From positions 4,340,001-4,404,000 of the forward strand of contig NZ_AP027291.1 of assembly GCF_030295745.1 (NCBI RefSeq): a stretch of DNA of 64,000 nt, given 5' to 3'. The DNA is from Mycolicibacterium sp. TUM20985. GTDB lineage: Bacteria; Actinomycetota; Actinomycetes; Mycobacteriales; Mycobacteriaceae. This document shows positions 52,165 to 61,800 of the stretch, piece by piece. The position numbers and the translations under genes were made by a program. Each line of letters begins with the position of its first letter. Position 1 is the first letter of the stretch. Below the pieces are notes generated by a model. That model did not search any database, was not told the DNA's origin, and was given only the letters and a program-made list of their open reading frames with translations.

Positions 52165-53631
52165 CTAGTTGCCTCCGGTTTCATCCGGGAGGACGGACGG
52201 ACCCATGACCGGTGCCACCGGCACGGTGCGGGCACCCGGCGGGCCAGGGGCCAACGGAGGTGCTGGGACGCCTTCGACGGGCGGTGGAAGTTCCCCGGGC
52301 AACGCGGCACTCGGCACGCCGGGTGCAGCTGGCGGCGCAATCGGATTCGCCGGTGCGCCAACGACACCCGGCAGGTTGACAGCACTGCTGAATGGATTGT
52401 CCCCAAACGGACCGGCGTCGGTGTTCGCGCACGGAAGCGGGTTGCCCGGTGCCGGATAGTCGCCCGGCGCCGGCGCATAGGAGCAAGGCGAACCCGCGAC
52501 GACTGCGGGTCCGGGATGCTCCGGGGTGCCCTCCAGCGGGATCGGGGCCGGTGGCGGCGCGCCGTTCGGCAACCGCTGGCCGTTCGGGTCGGGGTAGCGG
52601 AACGACGGCAAACCGGCGTCACCCCAGAACTTCTCCGGGTTGATGCCGCGCTTCTTGAATGCCGCGTCTACCCACGGCTGCAGGATCTGGTAAGGCAGCA
52701 GATTGAATATCGCCGCCTTGACGTAGGGACCCGACGCGACGATCTCGGAGAGGGAGGCCACGAACTTGCCGAGCTCGGCGACCGTATCGACTAGGTCGTC
52801 CTTGCGTTTGACGAGCACGTCGCTGACGGTGTTCACCTGCTTGAGCACTGCGTTCAGGTTCGGGTTGTCGGTGATGAGGCCCTGGACCTGACCGGCCACC
52901 GATCGGACGTTGCCGAGCAGGGCTTGGACGGCCTGCCCCCTGGCGTTGATCGCCGACAACAGTGCCTGGGCGTTCACTAGCAGCCGGTTGATCTGTTCGC
53001 CGTGAATGCCGAGCACTCCGGCCACCTTGCTGGTCTCGCCCAGCAGATGCTGAATTTGGTCGTCGCGCCGGCTCACGGTGTCGGCAAAGCGCTGCACGCC
53101 GTCGAGGGCAGCGCTCAAGTGCGGGGCGGTCTGGTCGACTGTGTCGGTGAGTACTTGCAGCGATTGCTTGATGGTGTCGACATCCCAGCCGGCTGCGTCC
53201 TTGGTGGCGTCGCGGAACGCGTCGTAGATTTGGTACGGGGTGGTCGTCTGGCTCAGCGGTATCGTCGCGCCCGGCCGGAGCGTGTCGTCGCCGCGCGGTT
53301 CGACCTCGAGCACCTTCTTGCCCAGGATCGTGTCGGTGCGGATGGACAGTCGGCTTTGGCTGCCAATGGCGTTGCCTTCCAACGTGAAACGGACCACTAC
53401 GTGGCCGGTAGCGAGCGACAGTTCCTGCACTGAGCCCACCTCCATGCCCGCTATGCGCACCTTGTCCCCGGCGCGCAACGCACCAGCGTCACCGAATTCG
53501 CCGTAGTAGCGGGGCTGCGCGAAGAGCATCGGCACGGAAGTGAAGCTTTGACCTACGCCGGTGACGAGCAGGACCAAGACCAGGGCCATGATCCCGACGC
53601 GGACCCGGTTCTCCGGTTCCAGCGCCCTCAT
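52165..53631 (-). CDS. mceC: Mce family protein, MceC position
   Basis: This 488-aa protein has an N-terminal anchor (VGIMALVLVLLVTGVGQSF) and an MCE domain (YYGEFGDAGALRAGDKVRIAG, then VVVRFTLEGN). A helical region and a strongly Pro/Ala-rich tail (about residues 360-488) follow. ATG 53631 overlaps the MceB stop; an upstream GTG is less likely. It forms part of the hetero-hexameric Mce channel. Confidence 0.92.
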   Translation of the reverse strand: MRALEPENRVRVGIMALVLVLLVTGVGQSFTSVPMLFAQPRYYGEFGDAGALRAGDKVRIAGMEVGSVQELSLATGHVVVRFTLEGNAIGSQSRLSIRTDTILGKKVLEVEPRGDDTLRPGATIPLSQTTTPYQIYDAFRDATKDAAGWDVDTIKQSLQVLTDTVDQTAPHLSAALDGVQRFADTVSRRDDQIQHLLGETSKVAGVLGIHGEQINRLLVNAQALLSAINARGQAVQALLGNVRSVAGQVQGLITDNPNLNAVLKQVNTVSDVLVKRKDDLVDTVAELGKFVASLSEIVASGPYVKAAIFNLLPYQILQPWVDAAFKKRGINPEKFWGDAGLPSFRYPDPNGQRLPNGAPPPAPIPLEGTPEHPGPAVVAGSPCSYAPAPGDYPAPGNPLPCANTDAGPFGDNPFSSAVNLPGVVGAPANPIAPPAAPGVPSAALPGELPPPVEGVPAPPLAPGPPGARTVPVAPVMGPSVLPDETGGN

Positions 53632-54668
53632 TGCGGTGTGCACCTTCCGGTCGGCTGCTGCGTAAGTCGCACCGTGCGGACCGGCCCGCCAGGTTGCAAC
53701 CCGTTCAACGTGAGCGTGACGTCGCAGAGGTAGAGGTTGATGAAGTCGCCGTACGTGCCGGCGCTGCGGCCCAACAGAGTGAGCGCGGTCGGCAGCTGGT
53801 GCAGCAGGTCGTCTAACTGCGGGCTTTGGTCGACGAGGGGCTGCAGGACGCCTTCGGCCGAACTGACGGTCGATTGCAGCAGGGGCCGGTTCTCACTCAG
53901 TAGAGAGCCGAGGGCACCGGCGGCGTTGCTCAAGCTCGCCACGCTGTCGGCCAGCGGACCGGCCTGCTTGGTCAGCCCGCTGATCAAGGTCTCCAAGTTG
54001 ACCACGGTGGCGTCCACTTGCCCGGCCTTGGCGACGATGCTGTCGAGCACGGTGCCGAGGTTCTTGACCACCGAGCCGATCGCTTCGTCCCGGTCGGCGA
54101 GTTCAGAAGTGAGCCGCCCGGTTTGGTCGAGGATGTCGTTGATGGTGCCGCCCTGCCCCTGAAACACCGTGACGATCGCCGACGCGATCGTGTTGACCTT
54201 CTGGGGGTCCAGCGCTTGGAACACCGGTCGGAAACCGCCGATGAGTGCGTCGAGGTCGAGGGCCGGTTGAGTGCGGTCCAGCGGAATGAGCCCTCCTGGC
54301 GGCAGGACGCTATCGCTGCCATCGCCCGACCCACGCTTGATTTCGAGGTAGCGCTCGCCGATGAGGTTGGCATAGCGGATCTGGGCTGTGCTCGATTGGA
54401 ACAGCGGTAGCGATTCATCGACGGCGAAGTCGACGTGGACGCGCTTACCCCCGTCCACCAGCCGCATGTCGGTGACCTTGCCGACCTCCACACCAGAGGC
54501 TCGGACGAACTGGCCGTCACGTAATCCGCTGACGAAGGCGAACTCTGCCGAGTATCCGACGGTCTTGTCGAAGCGGAGCTGGCCGAACACCACGATGGTG
54601 ATCGCGGCGAACAACACCAGCACCAGCGATACGGCAGCGAGCTTGATGGCGCTTGAGGTCAGTTTCAT
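53628..54668 (-). CDS. mceB: Mce family protein, MceB position
   Basis: This 346-aa protein is the shortest of the six, as usual for MceB. The anchor is residues 8-30 (IKLAAVSLVLVLFAAITIVVFG). The MCE domain contains GYSAEFAFVSGLRDGQFVRASGVEVGKV and IRYANLIGERYLEI. The C-terminal helical region ends with a DFINLYLCDVTLTLNG segment. The ATGA overlaps at both ends couple it to mceA and mceC. Confidence 0.93.
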   Translation of the reverse strand: MKLTSSAIKLAAVSLVLVLFAAITIVVFGQLRFDKTVGYSAEFAFVSGLRDGQFVRASGVEVGKVTDMRLVDGGKRVHVDFAVDESLPLFQSSTAQIRYANLIGERYLEIKRGSGDGSDSVLPPGGLIPLDRTQPALDLDALIGGFRPVFQALDPQKVNTIASAIVTVFQGQGGTINDILDQTGRLTSELADRDEAIGSVVKNLGTVLDSIVAKAGQVDATVVNLETLISGLTKQAGPLADSVASLSNAAGALGSLLSENRPLLQSTVSSAEGVLQPLVDQSPQLDDLLHQLPTALTLLGRSAGTYGDFINLYLCDVTLTLNGLQPGGPVRTVRLTQQPTGRCTPQ

Positions 54669-55891
54669 GGATTGACCGTGTTTTCACCGATTTGGCGTCC
54701 CCATACGTACTCGTTCGCCCATGGGGAGCCGATTCGAAAGTGGTTGTAGCCAGCGATGCTGGCGCCGGTGTCGGTCACCAGTGCCGGCGCCGGCCACAGG
54801 TCCCTCGTGATCTTCTGCCAGCAGCCGGGCGCGCCGCCGGGACCGCCTCTGGCATTGATCCTCGGCAGGTTGTCGGGATAGACGTACGGATTGGCGCCGC
54901 CGACGAGCTGGGTGCGCGTCCGCAGGGAGTACCCGTTGCCGGTACCTTCGGCCGCCGCGACCGTAGGCTCCACCTCGGCTGCGTTTCGGATGGCGCAGAA
55001 CAGTTCTGGGCTGTAGGTGTCGAGCAGTCCGCTCGTGGGAGCCAGTTGCAGAAGCGTCTGAGCCAGATGCGGCTGGCTCCGGTTCAGCACGTCGGTGCCC
55101 GTGTTGGAGAACCCGATCGCCGCCAAAAGCGTTGCGTCCAAGTCTTCTTGCCGACCGTTGAGTGTGCGCGCTGTCGTCGTCACGTGCTCGAGGAAGCTCC
55201 AGAGCTCGGGCGAGGCATCGCCGAGGGTGTCGGTCAACACCCCCAGCTGCCGCACGTCGGTGCGCACCTGGTCCATCTGCGGGTTGAGGTTGTCGAGCAC
55301 CTTGTTGCCGTTGACCAGCGCGGTGCCGAATTTGTCGCCGAGCCCCGACAGTGCGTCGGCGGCTCCGCTGAGCGTGAGATTAAGCTTGACGGGATCCACC
55401 GTTTGCGCGATCGAGGTGATGGTCTGGAAGACCGTGTTGAGCTCGGTGGACACGGACGACACGGTGATCACGTCGGTGCTGGTGATCGGAGCTCCCGGCT
55501 TCTCCGGCGACGTCAGCGCGACGTACTTTCCGCCGAACACCGTGGTCGCCTTGATCGCGGCGTCCACGTTGACCGGAATCAGCGGGAAGTACTTCGGGGA
55601 GATGTTCAAGGCGAACTCCGCCGCGGGCTGACCTCCGCGTGCCACCTCGGTAATGGCGCCCACCTTGCCGATCTCGACCCCGTTGAAGGTGACCTTCGAT
55701 CCGGGTCCGATCAGGAGACCGGCACGCTCGGCGACGAGTGTCAGCGGCTCCTTCGGCGTGAAACCGCCCCGAAACTGCACGAAGACGACCACGGCGACGA
55801 GTGCGAGCACCAGCGCTCCAGCGGCGGCCAACATCTTGAACGGTGGTGTGCGCTGGACGTTCTCCGGAGCGATTGTCGTCATGGCGTTCAT
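54665..55891 (-). CDS. mceA: Mce family protein, MceA position
   Basis: This 408-aa protein has an anchor (LAAAGALVLALVAVVVFVQF) and an MCE domain (about residues 48-130, AGLLIGPGSKVTFNGVEIGKV and IPVNVDAAIKATTVFGGKYVAL). A helical domain and a C-terminal segment (YNHFRIGSPWANEYVWG) typical of MceA follow. It overlaps yrbEB by four bases. In mycobacteria Mce complexes import fatty acids, mycolates or sterols; the lipid here is unknown. Confidence 0.93.
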   Translation of the reverse strand: MNAMTTIAPENVQRTPPFKMLAAAGALVLALVAVVVFVQFRGGFTPKEPLTLVAERAGLLIGPGSKVTFNGVEIGKVGAITEVARGGQPAAEFALNISPKYFPLIPVNVDAAIKATTVFGGKYVALTSPEKPGAPITSTDVITVSSVSTELNTVFQTITSIAQTVDPVKLNLTLSGAADALSGLGDKFGTALVNGNKVLDNLNPQMDQVRTDVRQLGVLTDTLGDASPELWSFLEHVTTTARTLNGRQEDLDATLLAAIGFSNTGTDVLNRSQPHLAQTLLQLAPTSGLLDTYSPELFCAIRNAAEVEPTVAAAEGTGNGYSLRTRTQLVGGANPYVYPDNLPRINARGGPGGAPGCWQKITRDLWPAPALVTDTGASIAGYNHFRIGSPWANEYVWGRQIGENTVNP

Positions 55892-56757
55892 ACGGACAGG
55901 TTGAAGTTGGGGTCGACGCCGTAGAGCGCCAACGAAGCAAGCATGGCCACGACGACCACGGCAATCAGCGAGAAGCGCATGGACCGGCCGACGGCGTCAC
56001 CGACTCCGACGGGACCGCCCGCGGCGGTGTACCCGTAGTAACAGTGGGTGACCATCACGATGATCGCGATGATGACCGCGACGAGGAACGACCAGGCCAC
56101 GTCCTCGGGTCGCAGGAACGTACGGAAGTAGTGGTTGTAGGTGCCACTCGACTGCCCGTAGAGCAGCGTGGTGACCAGTTGTGGTGACAGGAACGCCATG
56201 ATCATGGCCAGCCCGTAAAGCGGCAGGATCACCACGACTGCGGCGATGATTCGGGTCGACGCGAGATAAGCCAACGATTTGACTCCCATCACGTCGAGGG
56301 CGTCGATCTCCTCGCTAATGCGCATGGCGCCCAGCTCGGCGGTGGCACCTGCGCCGACGGTGGCCGCCAGCGCGATGCCGGTAACGACTGGGGCCGCGAT
56401 GCGCACGTTGACCAGCGCAGCGAAGAACCCGGTGAATACGTCGACCCCGATGTTGCCCAGCGAAGAGAACCCCTGGATGGCGACGAGCGAGGCGCCGGAC
56501 AACGTCACGAACGCCACGATCGCGACCGTCCCGCCGATGACCGCGAGTGCTCCGGTGCCCATGCCGATCTGGGCAATCAGCCGCGTGGTCTCCGCGCGGT
56601 AGCGGCGCAGCGCAAGCGGGATCTGGCCGACGCTCATCAGCGTGAACCAGACCAATTGGCCGAAGGATTCCGTTGCTCGGTTCGGTGCGCCAACGTAGTT
56701 GTTCAGGTTGGCGGCTGTCCGCGGATAGCGCGCCCGGACAGCTGCGGCATTGGCCAT
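55888..56757 (-). CDS. yrbEB: YrbE/MlaE-type permease, B subunit
   Basis: This 289-aa membrane permease of an Mce ABC system has about five to six helices. The MlaE-family signature is clear: GAGATAELGAMRISEEIDALDVMGV, about residues 133-157, which contacts the ATPase. ATG 56757 overlaps the yrbEA stop by one base. The ATPase (MceG/MlaF type) is normally encoded elsewhere in mycobacteria and is not in this window. Confidence 0.93.
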   Translation of the reverse strand: MANAAAVRARYPRTAANLNNYVGAPNRATESFGQLVWFTLMSVGQIPLALRRYRAETTRLIAQIGMGTGALAVIGGTVAIVAFVTLSGASLVAIQGFSSLGNIGVDVFTGFFAALVNVRIAAPVVTGIALAATVGAGATAELGAMRISEEIDALDVMGVKSLAYLASTRIIAAVVVILPLYGLAMIMAFLSPQLVTTLLYGQSSGTYNHYFRTFLRPEDVAWSFLVAVIIAIIVMVTHCYYGYTAAGGPVGVGDAVGRSMRFSLIAVVVVAMLASLALYGVDPNFNLSV

Positions 56758-57554
56758 CAGTGCCCCGTTCCGAAGCGCACGCCGATGGTCGTCAGCACGA
56801 CGTTCACGGCGAACAACGCAATCACGCACAACACGACGGTCTCGTTGACTGCGGTGCCCACGCCCTTGGCTCCGCCGGACACGGTCAGTCCCCGGTAGCA
56901 GCCGACGAGTCCGGCGATCACCCCGAACGACATGGCCTTGGCGGTGGCGATGAGTACCTCGGGGAGGCCGGTGACCAGGGTGAGCGTGGACAGGTAGGCC
57001 CCGCCGGAAACGCCTTGGAGATAGACGCTGAAGATGAACCCGCCGACGAGTCCGACGACGATGACCAAGCTGTTGAGCAACGTCGCGACCACAGTCGCCG
57101 CGAGCACTCTGGGCACCACCAGCCTGTGGATTGGGTCGATCCCCATGACCTCCATGGCCGCAATTTCTTCTCTGATGGTGCGTGCGCCCAGGTCGGCGCA
57201 GATGGCGGTCGAGCCAGCGCCTGCGACCACCAGCACGGTAGTGAGCGGGCCCAGCTGGGTGACAGCGCCAAGGGCCGCGCCCGCACCTGAGATGTCTGCG
57301 GCGCCGAACTCGGCCAACAGGACGTTCAAGGTGAAGGTCAACAACACCGTCAGCGGTATGGCGGCCATGATCGTCGGCAGGATCGTGACGCTCAGCAGGA
57401 ACCACGCCTGCAAGATCGACTCACGCCACTCCAAGGGCCATCGGAAGGCGGCCTTGGCGGTCAGCGAACACATACGAGCAAAGCCACCGACGTGTCCTAG
57501 CGGCCCACTCAGCTGACCGCCGAGGTAACCGCCCAAACCCGTTGACGCCGTCAT
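56757..57554 (-). CDS. yrbEA: YrbE/MlaE-type permease, A subunit
   Basis: This 265-aa membrane permease partners with YrbEB. The family signature is GAGSTAICADLGARTIREEIAAMEVMGIDPI (about residues 112-142), with about six helices. The first ATG at 57554 was chosen; a GTG at 57563 is also possible. It is the first gene of the mce operon, which runs without a break of more than 28 bases to 42704. The 220 bases upstream show no clear operator. Confidence 0.92.
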   Translation of the reverse strand: MTASTGLGGYLGGQLSGPLGHVGGFARMCSLTAKAAFRWPLEWRESILQAWFLLSVTILPTIMAAIPLTVLLTFTLNVLLAEFGAADISGAGAALGAVTQLGPLTTVLVVAGAGSTAICADLGARTIREEIAAMEVMGIDPIHRLVVPRVLAATVVATLLNSLVIVVGLVGGFIFSVYLQGVSGGAYLSTLTLVTGLPEVLIATAKAMSFGVIAGLVGCYRGLTVSGGAKGVGTAVNETVVLCVIALFAVNVVLTTIGVRFGTGH

Positions 57555-57774
57555 CGCTGCCACTCGCGACGCCAGAGTCCGTCGCTGCGCGACGCCCCGT
57601 CATGTCGCACCCGTCCTCCTCGCCCGCCTCAAGATCGACCCAACGACTCCCCTGTGATGTACGACGCCGCCCACGATTCGAGCGGCACGTGTTGGTCATC
57701 CAGTTGTATGTATCCGTCGGTTCACGACCTTCCGGTCAGCAAGCCCACGCACGGGCCAATCTGGCACCACAAGG
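57555..57774. other. mce operon upstream region, no gene seen
   Basis: The 220 bases before yrbEA presumably hold the promoter, but I see no convincing -10/-35 pair, operator dyad or small gene. A purine-rich stretch that would give GGCGAGGAGGACGG on the minus strand lies near 57612-57625. Confidence 0.4.
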
Positions 57775-58272
57775 TTGGTAAATGGTTGGTGGGGGCCCGG
57801 GCCGGCTAAGGCACCGTTGCCTGCCCCCGACCCCACGACGCGTCGTGTCGCGGGGCCGCGGCGAGAGGATGTCGCCGCCCGGGTAGCGATCAGCTACGAC
57901 TACTACACCCGGGTAGAACAAAGGCGGCTAGGGCGATCGGAACCCGTGCTCGAGGCGATCGCCCAGATGTTGTGTGTTACCGGAACAACCTAGCCGCAGC
58001 CCTCGTGCCGGCGCGGCGCGAGTGCGTCCGCAGGACCGCAGTTCACCGATCCTCGGATGAAGGATTTCTACGACGACGACCGGGAAGCCATGGCGCGCAG
58101 CGCCGTTGCCGTTCTATGGATGCATGCCGTCGACAACCCGACAGAGCCGCGGCTCTCTGCCTTGTTTGGTGAGCTGTCACTGGTGAGCGAGCAGTTTCGT
58201 CAATGCGTCTCACCCTCGTTGCCGGGCTTTTTGTCCGGCAGGTTTTTCGGTCACCCGGCGCCAGGTCGATGA
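57775..58272 (+). pseudogene. degraded XRE/MmyB-family transcriptional regulator
   Basis: Two separated stretches belong to one family. At about 57838-57969 the sequence reads RRVAGPRREDVAARVAISYDYYTRVEQRR, the typical helix-turn-helix of MmyB-like regulators (normally RTPGLRREEVA...DYYTRLEQGR). It then meets a stop. At 58057-58272 a second frame reads FYDDDREAMARSAVAVLWMHA and RLSALFGELSLVSEQFRQ, the C-terminal ligand-domain pattern of the same family. About 100 residues between them are missing or scrambled. It is not expected to be functional. Confidence 0.7.
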
Positions 58273-58493
58273 TCGTCTGAGGGTCGACGTCGCCGCTCAG
58301 CTTGGACATCAGCGCGAGCATCGGGATTGCCCATCTTGACCCCGGTCTCCTGGATGTCGTTCTCCTTGACGTAGTCCGCGATCGTCGCCCAATCAGCTGC
58401 CACTAGAGCATCCAGATATCTGCCGACCTGTCGCAAACGACCGACGAAAGTCCTTGGCCTCGCATCCGGGCACGGTACACAAACCGTCTGCAC
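58245..58493 (-). pseudogene. frameshifted remnant of an unidentified gene
   Basis: Read leftward from 58493, one frame gives RLRQVGRYLDALVAADWATI and DYVKENDIQETGVKMGNP. At about 58325 a sensible continuation (ALMSKLSGDVDPQTIIDLAPG) moves to another frame. The combined peptide looks like real coding sequence with helical character, but I do not recognise the family. Its 3' end overlaps the XRE remnant on the other strand. Confidence 0.45.
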
Positions 58494-58501
58494 ACCCCAT
58501 G

Positions 58502-58537
58502 AAAACGGCCCCCGGAGAGATCTCCGAGGGCCGTTTT
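58502..58537 (-). terminator. extended hairpin terminator after the initiator tRNA gene
   Basis: AAAACGGCCC (58502-58511) pairs with GGGCCGTTTT (58528-58537), with a second inner stem CGGAGA/TCTCCG. On the minus strand the stem ends in a T-run, as in an intrinsic terminator, seven bases beyond the tRNA 3' end. Confidence 0.85.
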
Positions 58538-58543
58538 ACCTAG

Positions 58544-58617
58544 TAGCGGGGACAGGATTCGAACCTGCGACCTCTGGGTTATGAGCCCAGCGAGCTACCG
58601 AGCTGCTCCACCCCGCG
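58544..58617 (-). tRNA. initiator tRNA-fMet (CAU)
   Basis: The minus strand folds as a 74-base tRNA with anticodon CAT in GGGCTCATAACCC. The three consecutive G:C pairs at the base of the anticodon stem and the unpaired first acceptor position (C1 against U72) are initiator features. The T arm GGTTCGAATCC is standard. The 3' CCA is not encoded (CTA follows A73). Confidence 0.95.
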
Positions 58618-58785
58618 ACGGGTAAACAAAAGGTTACCGGTGGCGTTGGTAGAACCCAAATCGGGTGCTCAGAGCGCCGCTACGACCGAATCGTGGCGTC
58701 TACGACCGCACTTCGGCCCGGCTGCGCGAGGCCGGCGTGCGGCACGCGGGCCGCACCGATCGACGCGTGGTGGGCGTACGACGAC

Positions 58786-58814
58786 GAGGGCCGGCGCACA
58801 TTGCGCCGGCCCTC
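58786..58814 (-). terminator. perfect 13-bp hairpin terminator after the UPF0182 gene
   Basis: GAGGGCCGGCGCA (58786-58798) pairs with TGCGCCGGCCCTC (58802-58814) around a CAT loop. It lies 15 bases past the stop codon of the UPF0182 gene. No T-run is seen, as is common for mycobacterial terminators. The rest of 58618-58785 has no recognisable feature. Confidence 0.75.
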
Positions 58815-58829
58815 ATCACATCGCCTTGT

Positions 58830-61800
58830 CTACTTAGCGTCGCGATACTTGGCCATGGCGTCGTCCAGGTTCTGCAGCGCCTGACCGTACTCGGCGAAGT
58901 TGCCACTCTCCTGCGCCTGCTGCATGGCGTCCAAAGCCGTCTGAACTCCCTGCAGGGCAGCCGACTTCGCTGCCGTCAGCTGCGTCGTGCCACCGGGTAC
59001 CGCGCCCACGGGAACGGGCACCTCCGGGGCGCGGCCCTGGCTCGGCGGCGGTGTGCCCTGAGGCTGGCCCGGCGTCGGATTCGCCGCGGGCGCCGGCTGC
59101 CCATTGGGCAGGTCCGTCGGCGCTGGACCCGTCGCCGTCGCGCCGGCACCGGCACCGAACAACTCGTCCAACGCATCGCTGACCGTGGGACCGTAACCGA
59201 CCTTGTCGTTGTACAACATCGCCACGCGAATCAAGCGCGGGTAAGACGAGGCCGCATCACTGGCACCTGGTGAGGCATACACCGGGGCGACGTAGAGCAA
59301 GCCGCCCTGGGCCACCGGCAAGGTCAACAAATTGCCCCAGCGGATCCGGTTCTGGTTGTCGCGCCCGATCACGCCGAGGTCCTGGCTGACCGCGGTGTCG
59401 GTACTGATCGCGTTGAACGCGAGTTTGGGTCCGTTGACTTGACCGGGAATGGTCAGCACCGTGATCTTGCCGTACGTCGACGGATCGGAGCTCGCGCTGA
59501 TGTACGCAGCCAGGAAGTCACGACGGAAGCGGTTCATCGCACTGGTCAACTGGAACGACGCCGAATTGTCGTTGGACGCAATGTCCTTCGCCACGATGTA
59601 GTACGGCGGCTGGAAGCTGCTGGCCGTAGGGTTCGGGTCGAGCGGCACGTCCCAGAAGTCCGACGTGGAGAAGAACGTCACCGGGTCGTCAACGTGGTAC
59701 TTGGCCAGCAGCGCCCGCTGCACCTTGAACAGGTCCTCGGGATAGCGCAGATGTTCCTGCAATTCCGGGCTGATCTCGCTCTTGGGCTTGACGGTTCCAG
59801 GGAAGACCGCCTGCCACGCCTTGAGCACTGGGTCGGCCTCGTCCTGCGCGTATAGCGTCACGGTGCCGTCGTAGGCGTCGACGGTGGCCTTCACCGAGTT
59901 GCGAATGTAGGACACCTGCTTGTCGAGCGCCAGCCGGTTCAACGCCACCTCATTCGAGTCGGCGGTGGCCGAGGACAGTGACGTCAGCTCTGAATACGGA
60001 TAGTTGTCGAGCGTGGTGTATCCATCGACGATCCAGACCATCCGCTTGTTGACGATCGCGGGGTAGACGCTGGTGTCCGTCGTGAGCCAGGGCGCGACGG
60101 CCTCGACGCGCTGGGCCGGGTCACGGTTGAACAGGATGCGACTGTTCTCACCGATCACGTTGGAGAACAAGAAGTTCCGCTCGGCGTACTTGGCGGCGAA
60201 CACGCTGCGCGCCATCCAGTCTCCGACCGGCACACCGCCGGTACCACCGTAGGTGTAGTTCTTGGTCTCGGTGTTGGTCTCGTAGTCGTACTCGCGATCT
60301 ACGCCGTTCTTGCCGACGATCGCGTAGTCCTCGGCCGTGTTGGCGATGATGGGGCCGTAGTAGATGCGCGGCTGGTCCAGCGGTGCCGGTCCGGGTTGCA
60401 CAACACTGCCGTTGGCGCCCACCACACTGGCCAGGAACTCGGGATAGCCGCCGTTCTGGTTCGGGTCGTTGGCGACACCGCGCACGGTGTTGGCCGGTGA
60501 GGCGATGAAGCCGTTGCCGTGGGTGTAGACGCTGTGCCGGTTGATCCAATCCCGCTGGTTCTCGATCAGCCGGTCCGGGTTGAGTTCCCTGGCTGCGACG
60601 ACGTAGTCGCGCAGGTTGCCGTCGGCGCCGTTGTAGCGGTCGATCGACAGTTGGTCGGGGAACGAGTAGAAGTTCTTGCCCTGCTGAAACTGGGTGAACG
60701 CGGGGCCGACGATGGTGGGGTCGAGCAGTCGGATGTTCGACGTGGTCGCCCGGTCCGAGGCCACCTGCTGCGCGGTGGTCGCCGCATCCCCGCTGTAGTC
60801 GCGGTAGGTGACCGACTGGTCGGTGAGCCCGTAGGCCTGTCTGGTCGCGGCGATGCTGCGGGAGATGTACTCGCTCTCCTTTTGCGCAGCGTTGGGCTTG
60901 ACGCTGAACTGCTCGACGATCAGCGGCCACCCCGCACCGACGATCATCGAGCTCAGCAGCAGCAGCACCACACCGATCGCAGGGATGCGCAGATCGCGGA
61001 GGAAGACGGCGGAGAACACTGCGACCGCACAGATCAGGGCGATCGCCAGCAGGATCAGCTTGGCGGGCAGCACCGCGTTGATGTCGGTGTAGCCGGCGCC
61101 GGTGAACGGCTTGCCGCCGCGGGTGTGGCTGAGCAGCTCGTAACGGTCCAGCCAGTAGGCGAACGCCTTGAGCAACACCAGCGTGCCGACCAGCGTGACC
61201 AGCTGGATGCGGGCCGAGCGGCTCACCGCACCCGTCCGGCCGGACAGCCGGATGCCACCGAACAGGTAGTGGCCCAACAGGTTTGCCACCAGCGCCAGGA
61301 ACGTCGCGACGAAGAGGAAGCTCAGAATCAGGCGGTAGAACGGCAGCTCGAATGCGTAGAACCCCAGATCCATGCCGAACTGCGGGTCGGTGACGCCGAA
61401 TTCACCGCCGTGCAGGAACAGCTGCACCTGGGTCCAGTAGGTCTGCCCGACGATGCCGGCGAGCAGGCCGATGAACACCGGGATGCCGATGCCGAACAGT
61501 CGCAGCCGGGCCATCACCGACGTGCGGTAGCGCGCGACGGGGTCGTTGGGACCCACGGTCGGGACGAACACCGGGCGGTTCCGGTAGGCCAACGCCAGCG
61601 CGGCGAACACCACGCCGCCGATCAGGATGGCCGACACCAGGAACACGACCAGACGGGTGAGAACCGTGGTGGTGAACACCGACCGGTAGCCCAGCTCGCC
61701 GAACCAGAGCCAGTCGACATAGGTGTCGATCAGCCGAGGTCCGATCAGCAGAAGTAACACGACCGCCAGGGCAAGCGCGATCAGAATCCGGCTACGTCGA

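Noticed and set aside
60519..61757. 412-codon open frame antisense to the UPF0182 gene
   Set aside because: Its composition is dominated by Arg, Asp, Gln and His with no hydrophobic core. It is a shadow of the opposite-strand membrane protein.
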